A DNA stretch of 64,000 bases from Heterocephalus glaber. Lineage: Eukaryota > Chordata > Mammalia > Rodentia > Bathyergidae. The notes below the pieces were generated by a model. That model was not told the DNA's origin. It ran no database searches and saw nothing but the letters and a program-made list of their open reading frames with translations. Positions 11,614 to 24,314 of the stretch are shown here, piece by piece. How positions within the stretch are numbered: the stretch's first letter is position 1; the number at the start of each line of letters is the position of its first letter. The position numbers and the translations under genes are program-made. Where the stretch lies: contig NW_004624734.1 of assembly GCF_000247695.1 (NCBI RefSeq), positions 29,640,377 to 29,704,376 of the forward strand, read 5' to 3'.

Positions 11614-11869
11614 GTACTGAACAGATACAAGCACATGTTGACAAATGGAGGTGGCGTGCCATTGCATCTTTCAGTTCACTCACCAGCCAACTCTGAATCT
11701 CAGCAGGAAGCTTAAGAGCCTACACAATAGACAGCATGTCAGAAACTAGGTGGCTGATGGACAAAGCTTGCAGCTGGTGACAGTGTGTCATATCATACAC
11801 ATTAGCAGAGCCAAGTACCACCAAACCAAAGGCCATGAACAATGCAGCAACATTTGGAATCAACTTTTG
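11614..11869 (-). pseudogene. Possible unidentified pseudogene fragment
   Basis: In one minus-strand frame this stretch reads as 47 protein-like residues (including LIPNVAALFMAFGLVVLGSA, then NVYDMTHCHQLQALS), a stop, and 37 more ([20 protein letters not shown]). It ends just upstream of the 11.58-kb splice acceptor. I do not recognise the family, and an accidental reading frame cannot be excluded. Confidence 0.25.
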
Positions 11870-13676
11870 GTTTGGGGGGAAAGTTTAGAATACATGGATT
11901 AAATTTATGAAATTCATTCATTGCAAGGTGTGGCTAACCTAGCTCAGTCTACGTTACCTACACAGGCATGGATGCAATCACATGTTACTTACCATGACAC
12001 TTTCGAAATATTTTACCTGTATATTCATGCTGCTCGAGGACAAAAGAATTGAAATCCTGAGGTCCTCTATAACTGTAAGCTAAGCACAACAGAAAAGACA
12101 CACAGCAACTAGTTTACTTAAAACAATTGCTTCCTTTTGGACTCGAAACTGGTGTTCAAGATAGGATTCCAAAAGTGAGATTAGTGATTTAGCCTCTAAC
12201 ATACCTACATCTAAGAACAAGAATTCTGGGCTCTGTGACATTCTTCCCACCATGTAGAGGACCAGGCAGCCTACCCCTTGAGTCTGACTCTCAATCATTT
12301 CCAAGAACAGAGAGGCAGAAAAGCAAATGTTTGCAGAGATGAGCGAGCCAGCTAAGCAAGCAAAACTGCACTGTCAGTAGGGGACCAGTTTACAACACAA
12401 TGATGTATAAAGACAAGTGGGCCTGTCTAACATAAGAATCTCCTAAACATTCTCCATCCATGCAAGCCATTAGAGAAATTCATTCCTACAAATTGAATGT
12501 AGAAAGGTCAACCCTTCCTACATTCAGTATCATGTAATGAATAATAAAAAATAAAAATTATTTTTCTTGAATTCTCCCTAGGCTGGCTTATATCAACTAA
12601 GCCCTGGACTCTGTCAATTAGGAAAGGCTGGGTAATTCTCCTGGAATGCTGGGAGACCAAAAATTATGAAAATTTATTTTAGCATTTTATTCAAAGCCTT
12701 AGATGTTGAGTGGAGAAAGGCTACCACCTGGACTTCCCATACCGCAGAGTAAAAGGCTTCTTGGAGCAGGCTCTAGGGCTGCCTTAAAAAAAAGCATGCC
12801 TTAAAAGGATGAAAAATGTGTTCTAGAGCTTTATCAATATTCATTGTAGGGCCTTACCTATTAAGAGTGGAAAGCTACTAAACAAAAGTAGATGCAAGGA
12901 AAAAAGAGTAGAGAGAGGGTTGTGTGAGAATGACTACGGTTCTCAGATGAACCTTATAATTACCCTTCCCAGGGCTTCTTCCCATCCCTCTGTGACTTTC
13001 CATGAGCAGGAAGTACGACACTGCACACTGCATAAAGGGCTTGCTGGCAGCTTTTTCAAAGCCTACACTTGGAGCCAGAAAGAGCCGCTAAAGAAGGGAT
13101 CCTTTTCACATGTGTCGTTACCATCTCAACAGTATCAAAACATATGGGATTAAAAACATTCTGTCAAGAGCAGAAAGGCAGATCAGAATATGCTCAGGTT
13201 TTCTGTGTTGGGGTGGGTGGGTAAGAGTGAGGAATGACAGATGGCTTCAATAACAAGGCACATCTCGCTGAAGTTACTGGAACAAAGCATATCCTCAGAT
13301 CTAAGAATTACATTTCTCTCCCTCAACTCCTGCCTCATCTCTGTTCCCTCCTGTGCTCATGGTTAGTGCATTTACTTGGGTACAGTCACTGATTCAGGAC
13401 AAAACCATGAATCTGAAGAGAATATAAAATGATGGGTCTTTGCCTTAAAAGTGTATCTTTTTCATCTCTGAAATTTACATCTTTTTAAAAATCTCATATT
13501 GATAGTAATGCTTGTAGATATAATACAGAGGGGAGGAAAACCCAACCTAGTAGACTACGTCCTTGGTGTATTAACGATATTGATGCCAAATCCCTGATGT
13601 GATGTGTTGAAACTTAACCTTGTTTCATATCAAAACCTTATTGTATCAACTACTGCTCTGGTGTCATTACAGAACA

Positions 13677-13705
<29 letters not shown>
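13677..13705 (+). repeat. (AC)n microsatellite
   Basis: About 14 uninterrupted AC dinucleotides. Confidence 0.95.
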
Positions 13706-13710
<5 letters not shown>

Positions 13711-14290
13711 GAGGGAGGACTGTGCACCTGAAATCCTAATAAGGGCTGACTAAAGCAAATCTTCAATCCAGCTGTTTTACACTGCTAACACGATTCCTTA
13801 GTTGATAGTTTAATAATGGACTGGAAGGAATTACAGAAATGCACAGAGAGGAAGGAGCATCTACTATGCTACAGCTGTGACTAAGTCGCTGTATTTCTTC
13901 CTACTTTGTACACAGTTTTGCTTTTTTTTTAACTTGACATTAAAATACTAAGAAATCTATCAAGGCAGTATACAGTAATAAGGGAGAACGAATGTACTTA
14001 GGATACAGGTGGTTGGTTAGGCTGGGATTTTACACTTGGTGTTGAATAAAATTCCTGTGTTCTATCTGCTTTAAATTGGGGGCCACTTAGAACCCCGTGA
14101 CTTTTCTCACAGGTGACTTTTCTTATCTGTTGCTTTCACTTATATATTATCTGACAGAAACTTAATTCTAATGCATACTTATCAGCTAGGGTTGTCTTTT
14201 ATAATACAATGCTCCCATAACATCATCAATAGGTAGTCAAAGTCATTTTGTCATAAAAGCCTTTGTTTTTTGTAAAAATAAGCTGCTTAC

Positions 14291-14415
14291 CCATCTGATC
14301 AGCAATGCTGTCCTCGCTTCTTTGCCAGCTGGGTGTGGACTTTCCACTGCCACCAATATCTGCCTGGGTGTTTTGTCTGTCAATGGAGGCTGGGGACCTT
14401 CGGCTCACTCCAAAC
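14291..14415 (-). CDS. SIPA1L1: SIPA1L1 exon: [10 protein letters not shown] segment
   Basis: This 125-bp exon encodes [20 protein letters not shown] and [21 protein letters not shown], then the first base of a Glu codon. RRSPAS and KSTPS look like proline-directed or basophilic phosphosites in the regulatory region (inference from motif form). The acceptor is TTGCCACAG before GTTTGG, and the donor is CAGATGG followed by GTAAGC. One base completes Gly from the exon at 18.8 kb. It ends in phase 1, which fits the two-base start of the 119-bp exon at 11.5 kb. Confidence 0.93.
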
Positions 14416-15309
14416 CTGTGGCAATTCCCCCAAACAAAGACAAAGACAGTATCAGGGACCCCACCCATGAGGGGAAGGGTATTCTGGGTGATGCCGATGA
14501 CAGGTACTACCAGTTTTTGCTTCCATGTCTATACATGTACACATCCTTGGGCACGAGTGCATGGATGTGGAAGTGTGTGCACTGTGGTCAATATGAATCA
14601 GCCTGGTCAGAGAGGTATGAATGCTACATTTACCAGCTGTTAACATGGGCAGGGGGCATTAGGATTGAGCTATCCTAAGACAGGTAGAATAAAAAGTAAA
14701 AATCTTCATACTCAGGTAGCCAAGCTCAGACTCTCATTCACAGCTAAAGGAAAAATTTGACAATCTAAATACCTCATATGTATCTTTAAAATGGTATATT
14801 GTTGAGGTTTGCTTCTCAACTCAGTAATTTACAAAATCATTAAGTCATTCATTTCTTTAAAAATGTATTTTCTGAGCACTTGCTCTGTGGTCTGAAAGAC
14901 AGACTGTGGTCATCTGTATTAAATAGAAACCACTTTCAAAATGTATGAATTTTAAATTGCCTTTGGGAAGGGCAATTAGGAAATAGGAAAGCCTGCACAA
15001 TAAAGGTGATTGCCAATTTTTGGAAAGAAATTTAGCTATCTAGTGAGCCATTATTTCCCCCCCACCCCGAGTAAAAATATATGCTTAATTAAAAGCATAT
15101 GCTTTGATAAGCATTATCAGCAAAATAAGTCCTAAGCCCAGAAATAAGGGATAGAGTATAGAATTCAAACATTTATGTAGGAAATTTGCTACTTTATGTG
15201 TGGTTCCTAGTGAACTTCTGCGTGACCTACACAATAAAGGACTAAGTAGGGCCTTGTGTCAACAGATCCATGTGATGAATATCTTAGCTGCTATAGGCTG
15301 ATAACCACA

Positions 15310-15460
15310 GGGGCAGGACCAGGCGAGTGGTATACTAGAAAGAAGATTAGGAGTAGAAAGACTTGGAGCCATGCTCCAACTCCATTACCCTATGTGACTG
15401 AACAAAGTCACTGGACTTTTGTCTTAATTTCCTTATGTGCAATACGACAATTCCATCATA
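15310..15460 (+). repeat. MIR-like relic
   Basis: Order of motifs resembles MIR: GAGTAGAAAGACTTGGAGCC, TATGTGACTGAACAAAGTCA, TTAATTTCCTTATGTGCAAT. Highly diverged. Confidence 0.5.
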
Positions 15461-15543
15461 GGGCTTTTAGGAGAAAAAAAATATATAAAGCATTTGAAAA
15501 ACAGAAGGCTACAAAATATGTATTTTAATAAAATATTTATTAT

Positions 15544-15631
15544 GGGGCCAGGGATTTAGCTCAGTGGTTTCGCTGCCTGCTGCACAAGTGCAAGGACCCG
15601 ACTTTGATCCCTGGTACCAAAAAAAAAAAAA
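15544..15631 (+). mobile_element. ID-type SINE
   Basis: GGGGCCAGGGATTTAGCTCA through GACTTTGATCCCTGGTACC and a poly-A tail. It belongs to the GGTTTCGC...GCTGC subtype. Confidence 0.9.
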
Positions 15632-15739
15632 TTTTATTATGTAATTTCCCCAGTTGTTTTGACACAAATGCTGTTCATTTACATGTGCAATCACAAGGCT
15701 CACTAAGCCTATGGACACTGTCATTATTAGAAACAAAAA

Positions 15740-15867
15740 TCTTTTTTCTTGATTTTTTTGAGGTGAGGGTCTTGCTGTGTAGTCCAGGTTGCCCTTGAAC
15801 TTGCAGTAATCCTCCTGCCTCAGCCTCTGAGTGCTGGGATTACAGGCACGCACCACCACACCCAGCC
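15740..15867 (-). mobile_element. B1 SINE
   Basis: Reverse B1: T-rich tail, GGTCTTGCTGTGTAGTCCAG, CCTCCTGCCTCAGCCTCTGA, GGGATTACAGGCACGCACCA. Confidence 0.9.
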
Positions 15868-16788
15868 TTAGACACAAAAAATTTGATCTATGGAAAACTT
15901 TAGTGAAAGTACTTAGAAAAAAATTCACAAGTATGCTTTTTGCTACCTCCTCCCTAAGCAGGGTTTTTGTTTCGTTCAGAAGAGTGAGTTGAACAAACCC
16001 TGAGCTTATTATCTTATTCTAAATCTGTACTAAATTGGAACTTTTTGAAAAAGCCCCGAGACTCAAGGTAAAAATGGATTCTAATCTTGCTCTCGTTTTA
16101 TAGTAGCAGTGGAAACTAATGACACCTTATTAAATCTCTGAATTTAAAGCTAAATTTTCTAGCTATGTGTTTTTAAATAAACGACAAGGCAAAGCTGATT
16201 TAAACTTTGCCTTGAAAAACATTTTGACCTGGTGAACTCATAATTTCAGTATTCACACATACACCCCAGGTATTAGGTATAAAAAGATACTGTCCTCGAT
16301 CTCAGACAAAACTTGTTCTAAATTTTACATAGTGCATCTTTTTGAGGAGCTTAATTGCACCTCTGTTTGAAGGAGCATCTATGTACAGTATAGTTTCAGA
16401 GTCACAGGCACAATTTGCAGGAGGTTGAGAGCAATCATTTGGCTGACACAAGACATGTGTTCAGTAACCGAGTGCTTGGCCTTATGAGACAGTCCACTAC
16501 CCTCCAGGTAGACTGACGGTTCTGAAAGGTCTAATAATGGACTGGATCTCTACTTCTGTGACTTTCTTTCACTGGTCTCAGCCTCTAACCCCTCATCTAA
16601 GTGTTGGAAGAAAGCTGCCTTGGTGTCCTCACCTAAGCGATTCTCATCTTCAGTCTGTATGTACTGGTATGCTGTTCACACTTGGTCTCCAAGCTCCTCC
16701 CTTTGGCTTGCTTTGCCATGACAACATTCCTCAAAATCTCTAAAGTGCACGGCTCAACAATCAATCTCCAAGCTGAGTAGAGAAAAGG

Positions 16789-16918
16789 CTTTTTTCTATT
16801 AAAGACAGGATCTCACTACATACAGTTTAGGCTGGCCTAGGCTGGCCTCACACTCATGGCAATCCTCCTGCCTCAGCCTGAGTGCTCATATTACAGGTGT
16901 GCACCACCACGCCTGGCT
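16789..16918 (-). mobile_element. B1 SINE
   Basis: Reverse B1: AGACAGGATCTCACTACATA, CAATCCTCCTGCCTCAGCCT, ACAGGTGTGCACCACCACGC. Confidence 0.9.
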
Positions 16919-18442
16919 AGACTCTGGGTTTTTAAACAGTGCTGTTTTTTTCATTACCTCTCATTTCTGCACCAAGCTTGTACAGGTGTCTTTTTTCCTC
17001 CATTCAAATAGAGGAGGTATTATTAATGTCCCTATTAAATTCCACCCAACTAATTTTGATAGTGTGTTTTCAATATTCTGGACCAGGCAATAGGTATGCA
17101 CATGTCATACAGACACAGATGCTGAGCGCACTGCAGTGGAAGGAGGACACCAACGTAGTATGTTACATTCGTGAGCAACCACTGTGCGCCAACTTGTTGT
17201 TATGAGGTCATACAAGTGGGCAGCAGGGCACAGCATTTTGGCTTTGCTATGAACTTGTACATATACATTTTTACTGGGGTAGGTTGTACAGAAGATGGCA
17301 ATTCCAGAATTAAATCTAACCTCTGAGCAACATATGTGAGTCATCAGAGAGTGAACCACTCTCTCCTGCCTCATTAGTATATGCAAAACTGCTTGGGATC
17401 CATGGAAAAATACTGTAACACTATCTTCTTATAGAAGATCGCTCAAAGTGAAAAAGATATTGTGTAGCATGGTCTACAGTACCAGGTAACCTCACAAATG
17501 ATTCAAAAACCCTCAATACCACCTATGGTAGAGATTTACTCATTGAACATCCAATTATCACCTCATTAATAAAAATTGAACAACACGGACACTACAATCA
17601 TGCTTTTAATATCCATACTCACCAAAACATTCATGTTCTAATTTTTTGATATACATTAGAAGTATATCAAAGACAGAAGAAAACCTTTTCTTTTTTTGGT
17701 TAGCTCATTTATATTTTAGTGCTGTGCTAATACTGAAGTTGTGGTGAATTCTTTGTTTTGAAAGCAACCCAGCCTGTTAAAATCTAATTTAAAGCAAGAA
17801 TTAATTAATTGGGTTTGTGATGCGGTACAATAATATGCAATTCATAAACTTTTGCAGGGATTCATGAACAAAAGCTAGAATCTTTCCCCCAATTGTTACT
17901 GAAGCAATTAAAATAAGAAATGTGCATTTTAGACAGGCTACTAAGGCAGTCCTTGGGGAGACAGTGTTGTGAGGAAAGCATATCTTATAGAGCTTTTATT
18001 ACCTAGTTTCTGCTAACATAAACATATAATAACAACAAAATCATACTTAATGCCTATAAAAACGAACAAAATACTATACATAAGAAGTATCCTTTATGAG
18101 AGTATTATCAGTAAACTCACTTATTTCGTGACATTGTGAAATGTCAAAGTAATCAAACCACGTGTCCATTTGTTAAAAATATATTTTGGGAAAATATAAA
18201 ATAGAAACATTGATTTCAGGAACATTTCACATTTGATTTTCAAAATGGTTCTTCTCAGGTTCCCCATGGAGAACCTTAGCCGGACGTCTCTGATGGCTTT
18301 TCTACTTTTCCTCAGAGCAAAGGCTGCTTGCATGTGCCAGGTAATGTTCTGTTGCTAATTACTTCCTAGCTTCAGACATTGCAATCTTTTATATTCCTTA
18401 GAATGGCCTCTAAAATCATGTACATTTTGGGTTTTTTTAAGA

Positions 18443-18514
18443 TACTGGGGATCAAACTGTGGGCCTTGTGCATGTTAGGCAAGTGCCCCACCACTGAACT
18501 ATATCCCCAGTCTA
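18443..18514 (-). mobile_element. Degenerate ID-type SINE
   Basis: GATACTGGGGATCAAACTGT ... CACTGAACTATATCCCCAGT, an older ID in reverse. Its CATGTTAGGCAAGTG core resembles classical ID rather than the young local subtype. Confidence 0.75.
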
Positions 18515-18774
18515 CTCTGTAAATTTTGTAAATTACAAAAGGAAGAAATTAGGTATGTTTGGGTACTTGTAGAGTGTAGAGAATGGAAAACTTCTTTAGA
18601 AGTGGTTTGAACCAGCCATGAAAACATTTTTCTATGTGGAATATTAGCCACATTTTCCCTGTTGTTTGTCAATTAATCAGGGCTGGCTGAATGAAAATCA
18701 TTTTACAAGTGTGCACATGAAAGACTGTGATGTCAACAGAGACCATGCACAACAAGGACAATCAGCATACCTAC

Positions 18775-18921
18775 CCTTCGGGCATGGACTTTTGTCTGTA
18801 AGTGCCCCCTCCAGAGCCGGTCTCACTGGATGAAGACAGGTTGCTAGGGGAGTTACGACACTGGGATCTTGCTAAAGCCATGGATGAGACTGTCACATAG
18901 ATGTCGGAACCAGGAGACAGG
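18775..18921 (-). CDS. SIPA1L1: SIPA1L1 exon: Ser-rich segment LSPGSDIYV
   Basis: This 147-bp exon encodes 48 full codons: [38 protein letters not shown] and [10 protein letters not shown]. It lies in the low-complexity, serine-rich C-terminal half of SIPA1L1, where phosphorylation is expected (for example the SP sites LSPGS and NSPSN). No folded domain is evident. The acceptor is TTGCACATGCAG before CCTGTC, and the donor is GAAGG followed by GTAGGT. One base completes the previous Arg codon, and the exon ends with GG of a Gly codon completed at 14.4 kb. It is not in any long ORF and was found by translating between splice sites. Confidence 0.93.
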
Positions 18922-20279
18922 CTGCATGTGCAAAACAAAAATACAAAGTCAACAATTCAAAGGGAAAATCCCAAGGCAATCCATGATGGATATCATATAA
19001 ATGTGACAAATGCAGTAACTTCACGGAGACTGTGAAAATGAAGCCAGCTGGAATCCTACAAAAGAAATTTCCCCATAAAACTACTCTCTAGGGGAACAGC
19101 CGGAAAACTACCTTGAAAGGGGGGTGGGGTGGGGTGTGTTAAAAAATAAAGGGGTAAAAAGGAAGTAGAAAACATGTATCTTCCAAAAGCTATCAGAATT
19201 CAATTGGTTGAATTGCTTATGCAGTTTCCTAGTATGACAGAGCAGAGGATAACTGAACCCAAGTGACATTAACACAGCAATTAATTCCAATTTCTCACAC
19301 CAGTCATCCTAGAGTATATAAGCATAGTGAGACCCAGACATTTTTGTATTCTTGCTTTCCAATTTTATTCCAAGTTTAAAATGAATATTGAGACTGCTGT
19401 AGTACTGTATTTATAAGTTCGGTTGATGGTAGCATCTCCACATAAGAACCTGCATGAAAAAAATGCACAGAATTGGAGTTGTTGAATTTATTAGAATTAC
19501 TGAATTTATATCATTTCACAATAGAGATGATGATGGTCCCTAATATATTTGTTTCTAAATCTAAAAGGATCTTTTACTCAGCCAACTGTTGGTGGTTAAG
19601 GTAGAAACCAGAGCTTTGTGGTCAGGACAGATTTTATTCCTGCTGCTTTGTCAAACAATATTTTAAAAGCATATGCTGACACAAATCTCTTGCCTCCTAT
19701 AGCAGGACAGGTCAGTTCCATTCAATAGCTGAGGAAGTGTGAAATCTAAGTCACTTAGGAGGAATCTGTCATACTAAGCCAGGCTTCTGGATTCTAAATC
19801 CACTGCATTCTATACAGAACTCTTGTGACCCCTCAAAGAAGATGGGCTTTCTTTTCTTAATAAGACAGTTTGCAATGGATCGCCATGGTCAGATGACTTT
19901 CTACAGAAAGCTGTCTAAACTCAAGCAACTCAGTTACTTGGAACAGAACCTAGTTCACTGGAACAAGGAAGGCCATTCCCATAATAAGCCTTTGCACCTC
20001 TGTAGCAAGGCTTATTATAATGGGGTTTTCAGACATGAGAATCTGACAGAAGGGATAACAGTATCACATTGAGAAGCTTTGCTAATGAATAAAGAATAAG
20101 GATAAATACTAAGAAGTATAATCCCCAGTTTATCTATGCCCACGAGGCAAACTCAGTTGAGAGCCCAGAGTTCTCTCCGGATATCTCCTAGACATCTTTA
20201 TACAATATCTTCACCAGCAATTCCAATCAAACCTCTTAAAACTAACAGGGTTTCCCCATGTCTCAATGCTCCAAACCAG

Positions 20280-20920
20280 TCCTTCCTATATTTTTCAGGT
20301 CAAGCTAAACATCTTGAAGCCATTTCTTCCTCCTTTTGTTCTCATCTTTCAGAGTCAGTTGGCCTAATTAAGTTCAACTACTGTTTTCTGAACACAAACT
20401 GTGTCTTAGGCACCCTGGGTGCTGGTCTTGAAAACACAAAGACAAAAAAGATATCTGGTCTCCAACCTGCTGATTTTCCTCTCAGTTCTGTCATCCCTAG
20501 CCTGTAAACAGTCCTCTAACTGGGTCTATCCTCCTAGGTTCTCTCCATTTCCTTCCTCCAAAACTCCCTGCCATTTCTTTCCACCAAATCATCCAACTCT
20601 AAAGTCCAAATTTTCCCTTTGCCTACAGGATAGAGAACCAAATTCCCTGGTTCCATCTTCAAGGGCTTGAGTCACCCACCTAACACCACCTTCATCTCCA
20701 CCCCGAGCCACCCCCCTGCATCTATGTCTTAGGCAGGTTGACTCAAGACTCCCACCACAGTCAGACCTTCACCTGTCTTGCTCCTCTGCCTGGAATGGTT
20801 CCTCTTTCCTAGTCACAGGACCCCTCCTCCCGTGTCCAATTCCAACATCGTATCTCTGAATTCACAGAACAGAGCCTCCTTAAATCCTGTACCATCACAG
20901 CATATCCTATAGGAAGGTTA
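20280..20920. repeat. L2-like LINE relic
   Basis: Pyrimidine-rich sequence with phrases typical of L2 3' regions (TCTGCCTGGAATGGTTCCTC, CATCTTCAAGGGCTTGAGTC). Assignment is by resemblance only. Confidence 0.4.
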
Positions 20921-20995
20921 GTTTTGTTTTGTCTTTTGTACGGTCCTTGCGCTTGCATAGCAGGCGGGGAAACCACTGAGCTAAATCCCCGGCCC
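20921..20995 (-). mobile_element. ID-type SINE with internal deletion
   Basis: T-rich tail and TGTAC run directly into GGTCCTTGCGCTTGC. About 16 bp of the body, including most of the B-box region present in all other copies, is missing. The A-box end (ACTGAGCTAAATCCCCGGCC) is intact. Confidence 0.85.
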
Positions 20996-21723
20996 AAATC
21001 CATGTTTTTTGAAAGACGGGAAAAGCCCTGTTAGAAGTGTATCCAATGAGGAACAGAAGGGGATTCTGAACAAGAGCCCCTACAGTTCCATCAGATGCCC
21101 AAGCCAGAAGTGACTGATCACTCATAATAATGTGCTAAAATCTGTTGAGTAATTTACTAAAGACAATTATAACAAAATCAATATGCTTTCTTAAACTCAG
21201 GAAACAAGGATGGAGTTAGAGGTGGCAGAATTATGTCATAAAATCAATTTGTGCATACCATCAATCTTACAAATAATGAGAGCTTACTAACCATGCCAGC
21301 ACTAAGTATGAAACAGGACAAGTAAAATGCTCTTGGGATACTAGTCTTTGGGGACTGTGATAAGTTCAGAAAGAAGGCAGACTTTATCAGTTTCTCTCAT
21401 CATTGCCAGCAATCTTTTTTTGTAGTTAAAATCGGTTATATGCTTTTTTCATGTGATAGTTGCAGTTTGAAATCATTAACTTTCACAGATGTCTGAGATA
21501 CTTGCTTTTGTGTTCCACCATTAAGTTCAGTCAGAGTTGATCCCACAACTGTGTCTGCTTCTTTAATCATCGCAAATCCTGATACTATTAAGGACTCTGA
21601 GAAATGCTCAGTCTGCTCCACAGCCCCTACTGAGAATTCCAAATCCTGGAGTGAATTTTGGTAATGTATTTTGATAGGTGAAAGATCAAGATATTTATCT
21701 GGATTTCATAAAAAGTATGTCTT

Positions 21724-23123
21724 ATTGGTGCAGGGAAAGATTTTATGAACAAAACCTCAGTTGCCCGTGAACTAGCAAAAACAACAAGGGGGATCTCTTC
21801 TTAGTAAAAAGCTTCTGCACAGCAAGAGAAACCACCAGCAATGTGAAGAGACAACCCACAATGTGGGAAAAAATATTCACCTGCTCTTCCTTAGACAAAG
21901 GTCTACTATCTTGAATCTATAATGAACTTAAAAAGATCAGACCTCCCAAATTTAAAGACCCAATCCGAAAATGGGCATCTGAAAGGAACAGACATTTCTC
22001 AGACAAAGAAGTAGAAATAGCAAATAAACACATGAAAAAATGTTCAACATCACTGGTCATTCAAGAGATGCAAATGAAAACAACCCGAGATTTTCCTCAC
22101 TCCAGAAAGAATGGGTGCTATCATGAAATCCACCAATAACAAATGCTGGTGGGGCTGTGGGGAAAGAGGAACCCTGCTCCACTGCTAGTGGAGTCTACTG
22201 GTGCAACCACTGTGGAAATCAGTATGGAGATACCTCAAAGAACTAGGACTGGAAGTCCCATTTGACCCAGCTATTGCCCTGCTGGGTATCTTCCCCAAAG
22301 AATTAAAAGAATCATACTACAGAGCTATATGTGCAACCATGTTCATAGCAGCACAATTTGTAATAGCTACAACTTGGAAACAGCTCAAATGCCCATCAGC
22401 TGGAGACTGAATAAAGAAAATGTGGCTTTTTAAATAAAATGGAGTACTACTCAGCCATAAAAAATGAGAAACTGGAGACATACAGCTAAATGGATGCACA
22501 CTGAGGCAATACTCTTAAGTGAAATAAATAGGACACACATGTATAAATACTGAATAGTTTCTCTAGTGTGAGAAACTGAAAGTGTAAATAAGGACTAAAT
22601 GCATAATAGGTAATGTGAAACAGGAAGAAAAGGGGCAAAGGGGAAGGAAGTGGGAGGGCTAGGGAAAAGGATAGAAGGGAGTGGGATTAATATGAGGAAA
22701 TGGAAAAATAGGAACAAAATCTTTGTAAATAGGGAGAAATGGAGGGGTTGAAGGGGAGGGCTGGGCAAGGGTGAAAAGTAAGAACCAAGAGAGACTATGT
22801 AAAGGTGCAAATTTGCAATGATGAATGTCATTATATTGTATACCTAAAATGTACCAATGATTAGAATGAATAACTGATAATGTGAAATAGGAAAAGGTCC
22901 AAAGGGGTAGGGGAAATGGGAGGGGCAGGGAAAAGGAAAGAAGGAAAAGGAAAAATGAGAAATGGAAACAGAGTCTTTGTAAATAGGGAAGGGTGGAGGG
23001 GATGAAGGGAGGGCTAGGAATGGGGAAAAAATAAGAACCAAAATGCATCATGTAAAGGTACAAGTTCCCAATGAGAAATGTAAATGTGTTGTATAGCTAA
23101 AATGTACCAATGAAAGAATTTTT
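21724..23123 (+). mobile_element. 5'-truncated L1 with duplicated 3' UTR
   Basis: A 1.4-kb L1 3' end flanked by a 14-bp target-site duplication AAAAAGTATGTCTT (21,710-21,723 and 23,124-23,137). It covers the last part of ORF2 (broken by stops; the piece at 22,201-22,410 reads as ORF2 C-terminus) and a purine-rich 3' UTR. Two similar 3'-UTR units follow one another: about 22,606-22,868 and 22,876-23,116. Each starts near AATGTGAAA and ends near AAAATGTACCAATGA. Confidence 0.88.
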
Positions 23124-23422
23124 AAAAAGTATGTCTTTATACTCTTTTCCATTAAGAAATCTCCTAAATTTATCACAGTGAAGTAACTGAAAGGAGACTG
23201 GAGTAGAAGAGGAAATGGGTGGAATGTTACAAAAAGCAAAAACAAAACCAAAAAAAACTAAGGATTGAGGAATGGCATAAATCCAAACGCAACAAGATAC
23301 TATATTCCATTCTGCCTTCAGAGTTTAGCTGTTATATGCATCTAATATAGAACTACAGATAGTTTCATTTTGTAGCTGCTTTGGTTTTCTTACTACAAAG
23401 AGGAAGAAGGTGTTAAAGAAAA

Positions 23423-23432
23423 GGGGGGGGGG
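23423..23432 (+). repeat. Poly-G run (10 G)
   Basis: Ten consecutive G in a purine-rich stretch. Confidence 0.9.
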
Positions 23433-24314
23433 AGAAATGGCAGTAGTAGAATGTGAAGACTACTGGGGCCAGTGCAACATCCCGAGGCCTGGACATTTTC
23501 AGTTTCTTCTGGATAAACAAATCATGGCAATGAATTATATTTATGAGCACGATAAAATGTTTATGCTTTGAAGAGGAAGTAAAAACATAATTCCTTAAGA
23601 AAAGTCAAGATGTAACTTTAATATCTGTCTTTAGAGCTTGCGATCCTTACCCTATTCAAAATGTGTATGAAACTAAAATATCTCATGCTACTTCTCAACC
23701 TCAACTCTTTTATTTGGCAAATGTAACAGAAAATTCTAATTGGTTACTGGAGTTATTCTAAAGTTAAAAAAAAAAAAAGCATTTCCAGAAGGCTGGCATT
23801 CATTCCTATCCCCTTTTTGGATTAATGTAACTCAATAGTAGCTTTGTTTTCTGACTTTCACACACAGAACTCACATACAGCAACTAATGGAATGCCACCC
23901 AAATGTTTTTATGGCTCGAGATGCATGTATGGTGGGCAAAGAAATATTCAGAATTAGCCCTTATTCTTGTGACATATTACTTCACTATTCTTTTTAAACA
24001 CTCTGGATTTTGCACTTGACACAGATATTTGGGAACAGACCTATTAAGGGAGTAGAAGGTGCTGGGAATGCACTTCAGCAGAGACTGAACAAGGCTAATT
24101 GTTACTGGAAGTTGGCCTAGTTGCTTCCTTGCCACTCTGAAGAGGTCCTCTGAGAACTGGGAAACCAGAGGCTGACCTGAACCTATCTGTCCTGTCCCCA
24201 CCTCACAAGTGTAATCTGTTTTAAGGGATGCTGTGTCCAGAGACTTCAGAGCAAGAGCAGGCTCACAAAGAGTCTTCTCTTCTAAAATAAATCCAGGTCT
24301 TTCTGGTCTATTCT

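Larger units (their letters stand above)
11583..14290 (-). other. SIPA1L1: Intron, 2.7 kb
   Basis: Contains an (AC)n microsatellite at 13,677 and, close to the 11.58-kb acceptor, a minus-strand stretch with protein-like translation but internal stops (11,614-11,869; listed separately). Otherwise I see nothing identifiable. Confidence 0.85.
14416..18774 (-). other. SIPA1L1: Intron, 4.4 kb
   Basis: Contains a MIR-like relic near 15.31-15.46 kb, an ID SINE at 15,544, B1 copies at 15,740 and 16,789 and a degenerate ID at 18,443. The rest (17.0-18.4 kb) is unremarkable AT-rich intron. Confidence 0.85.

Noticed and set aside
15509..15928. 139-codon minus-strand ORF
   Set aside because: Made of B1 and ID SINE sequence read in reverse.
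22595..23251. Several minus-strand ORFs rich in Pro, Phe and Ser
   Set aside because: They are the antisense of the purine-rich L1 3' UTR, which lacks stops because of its composition. The same happens at 35.5 and 43.8 kb.
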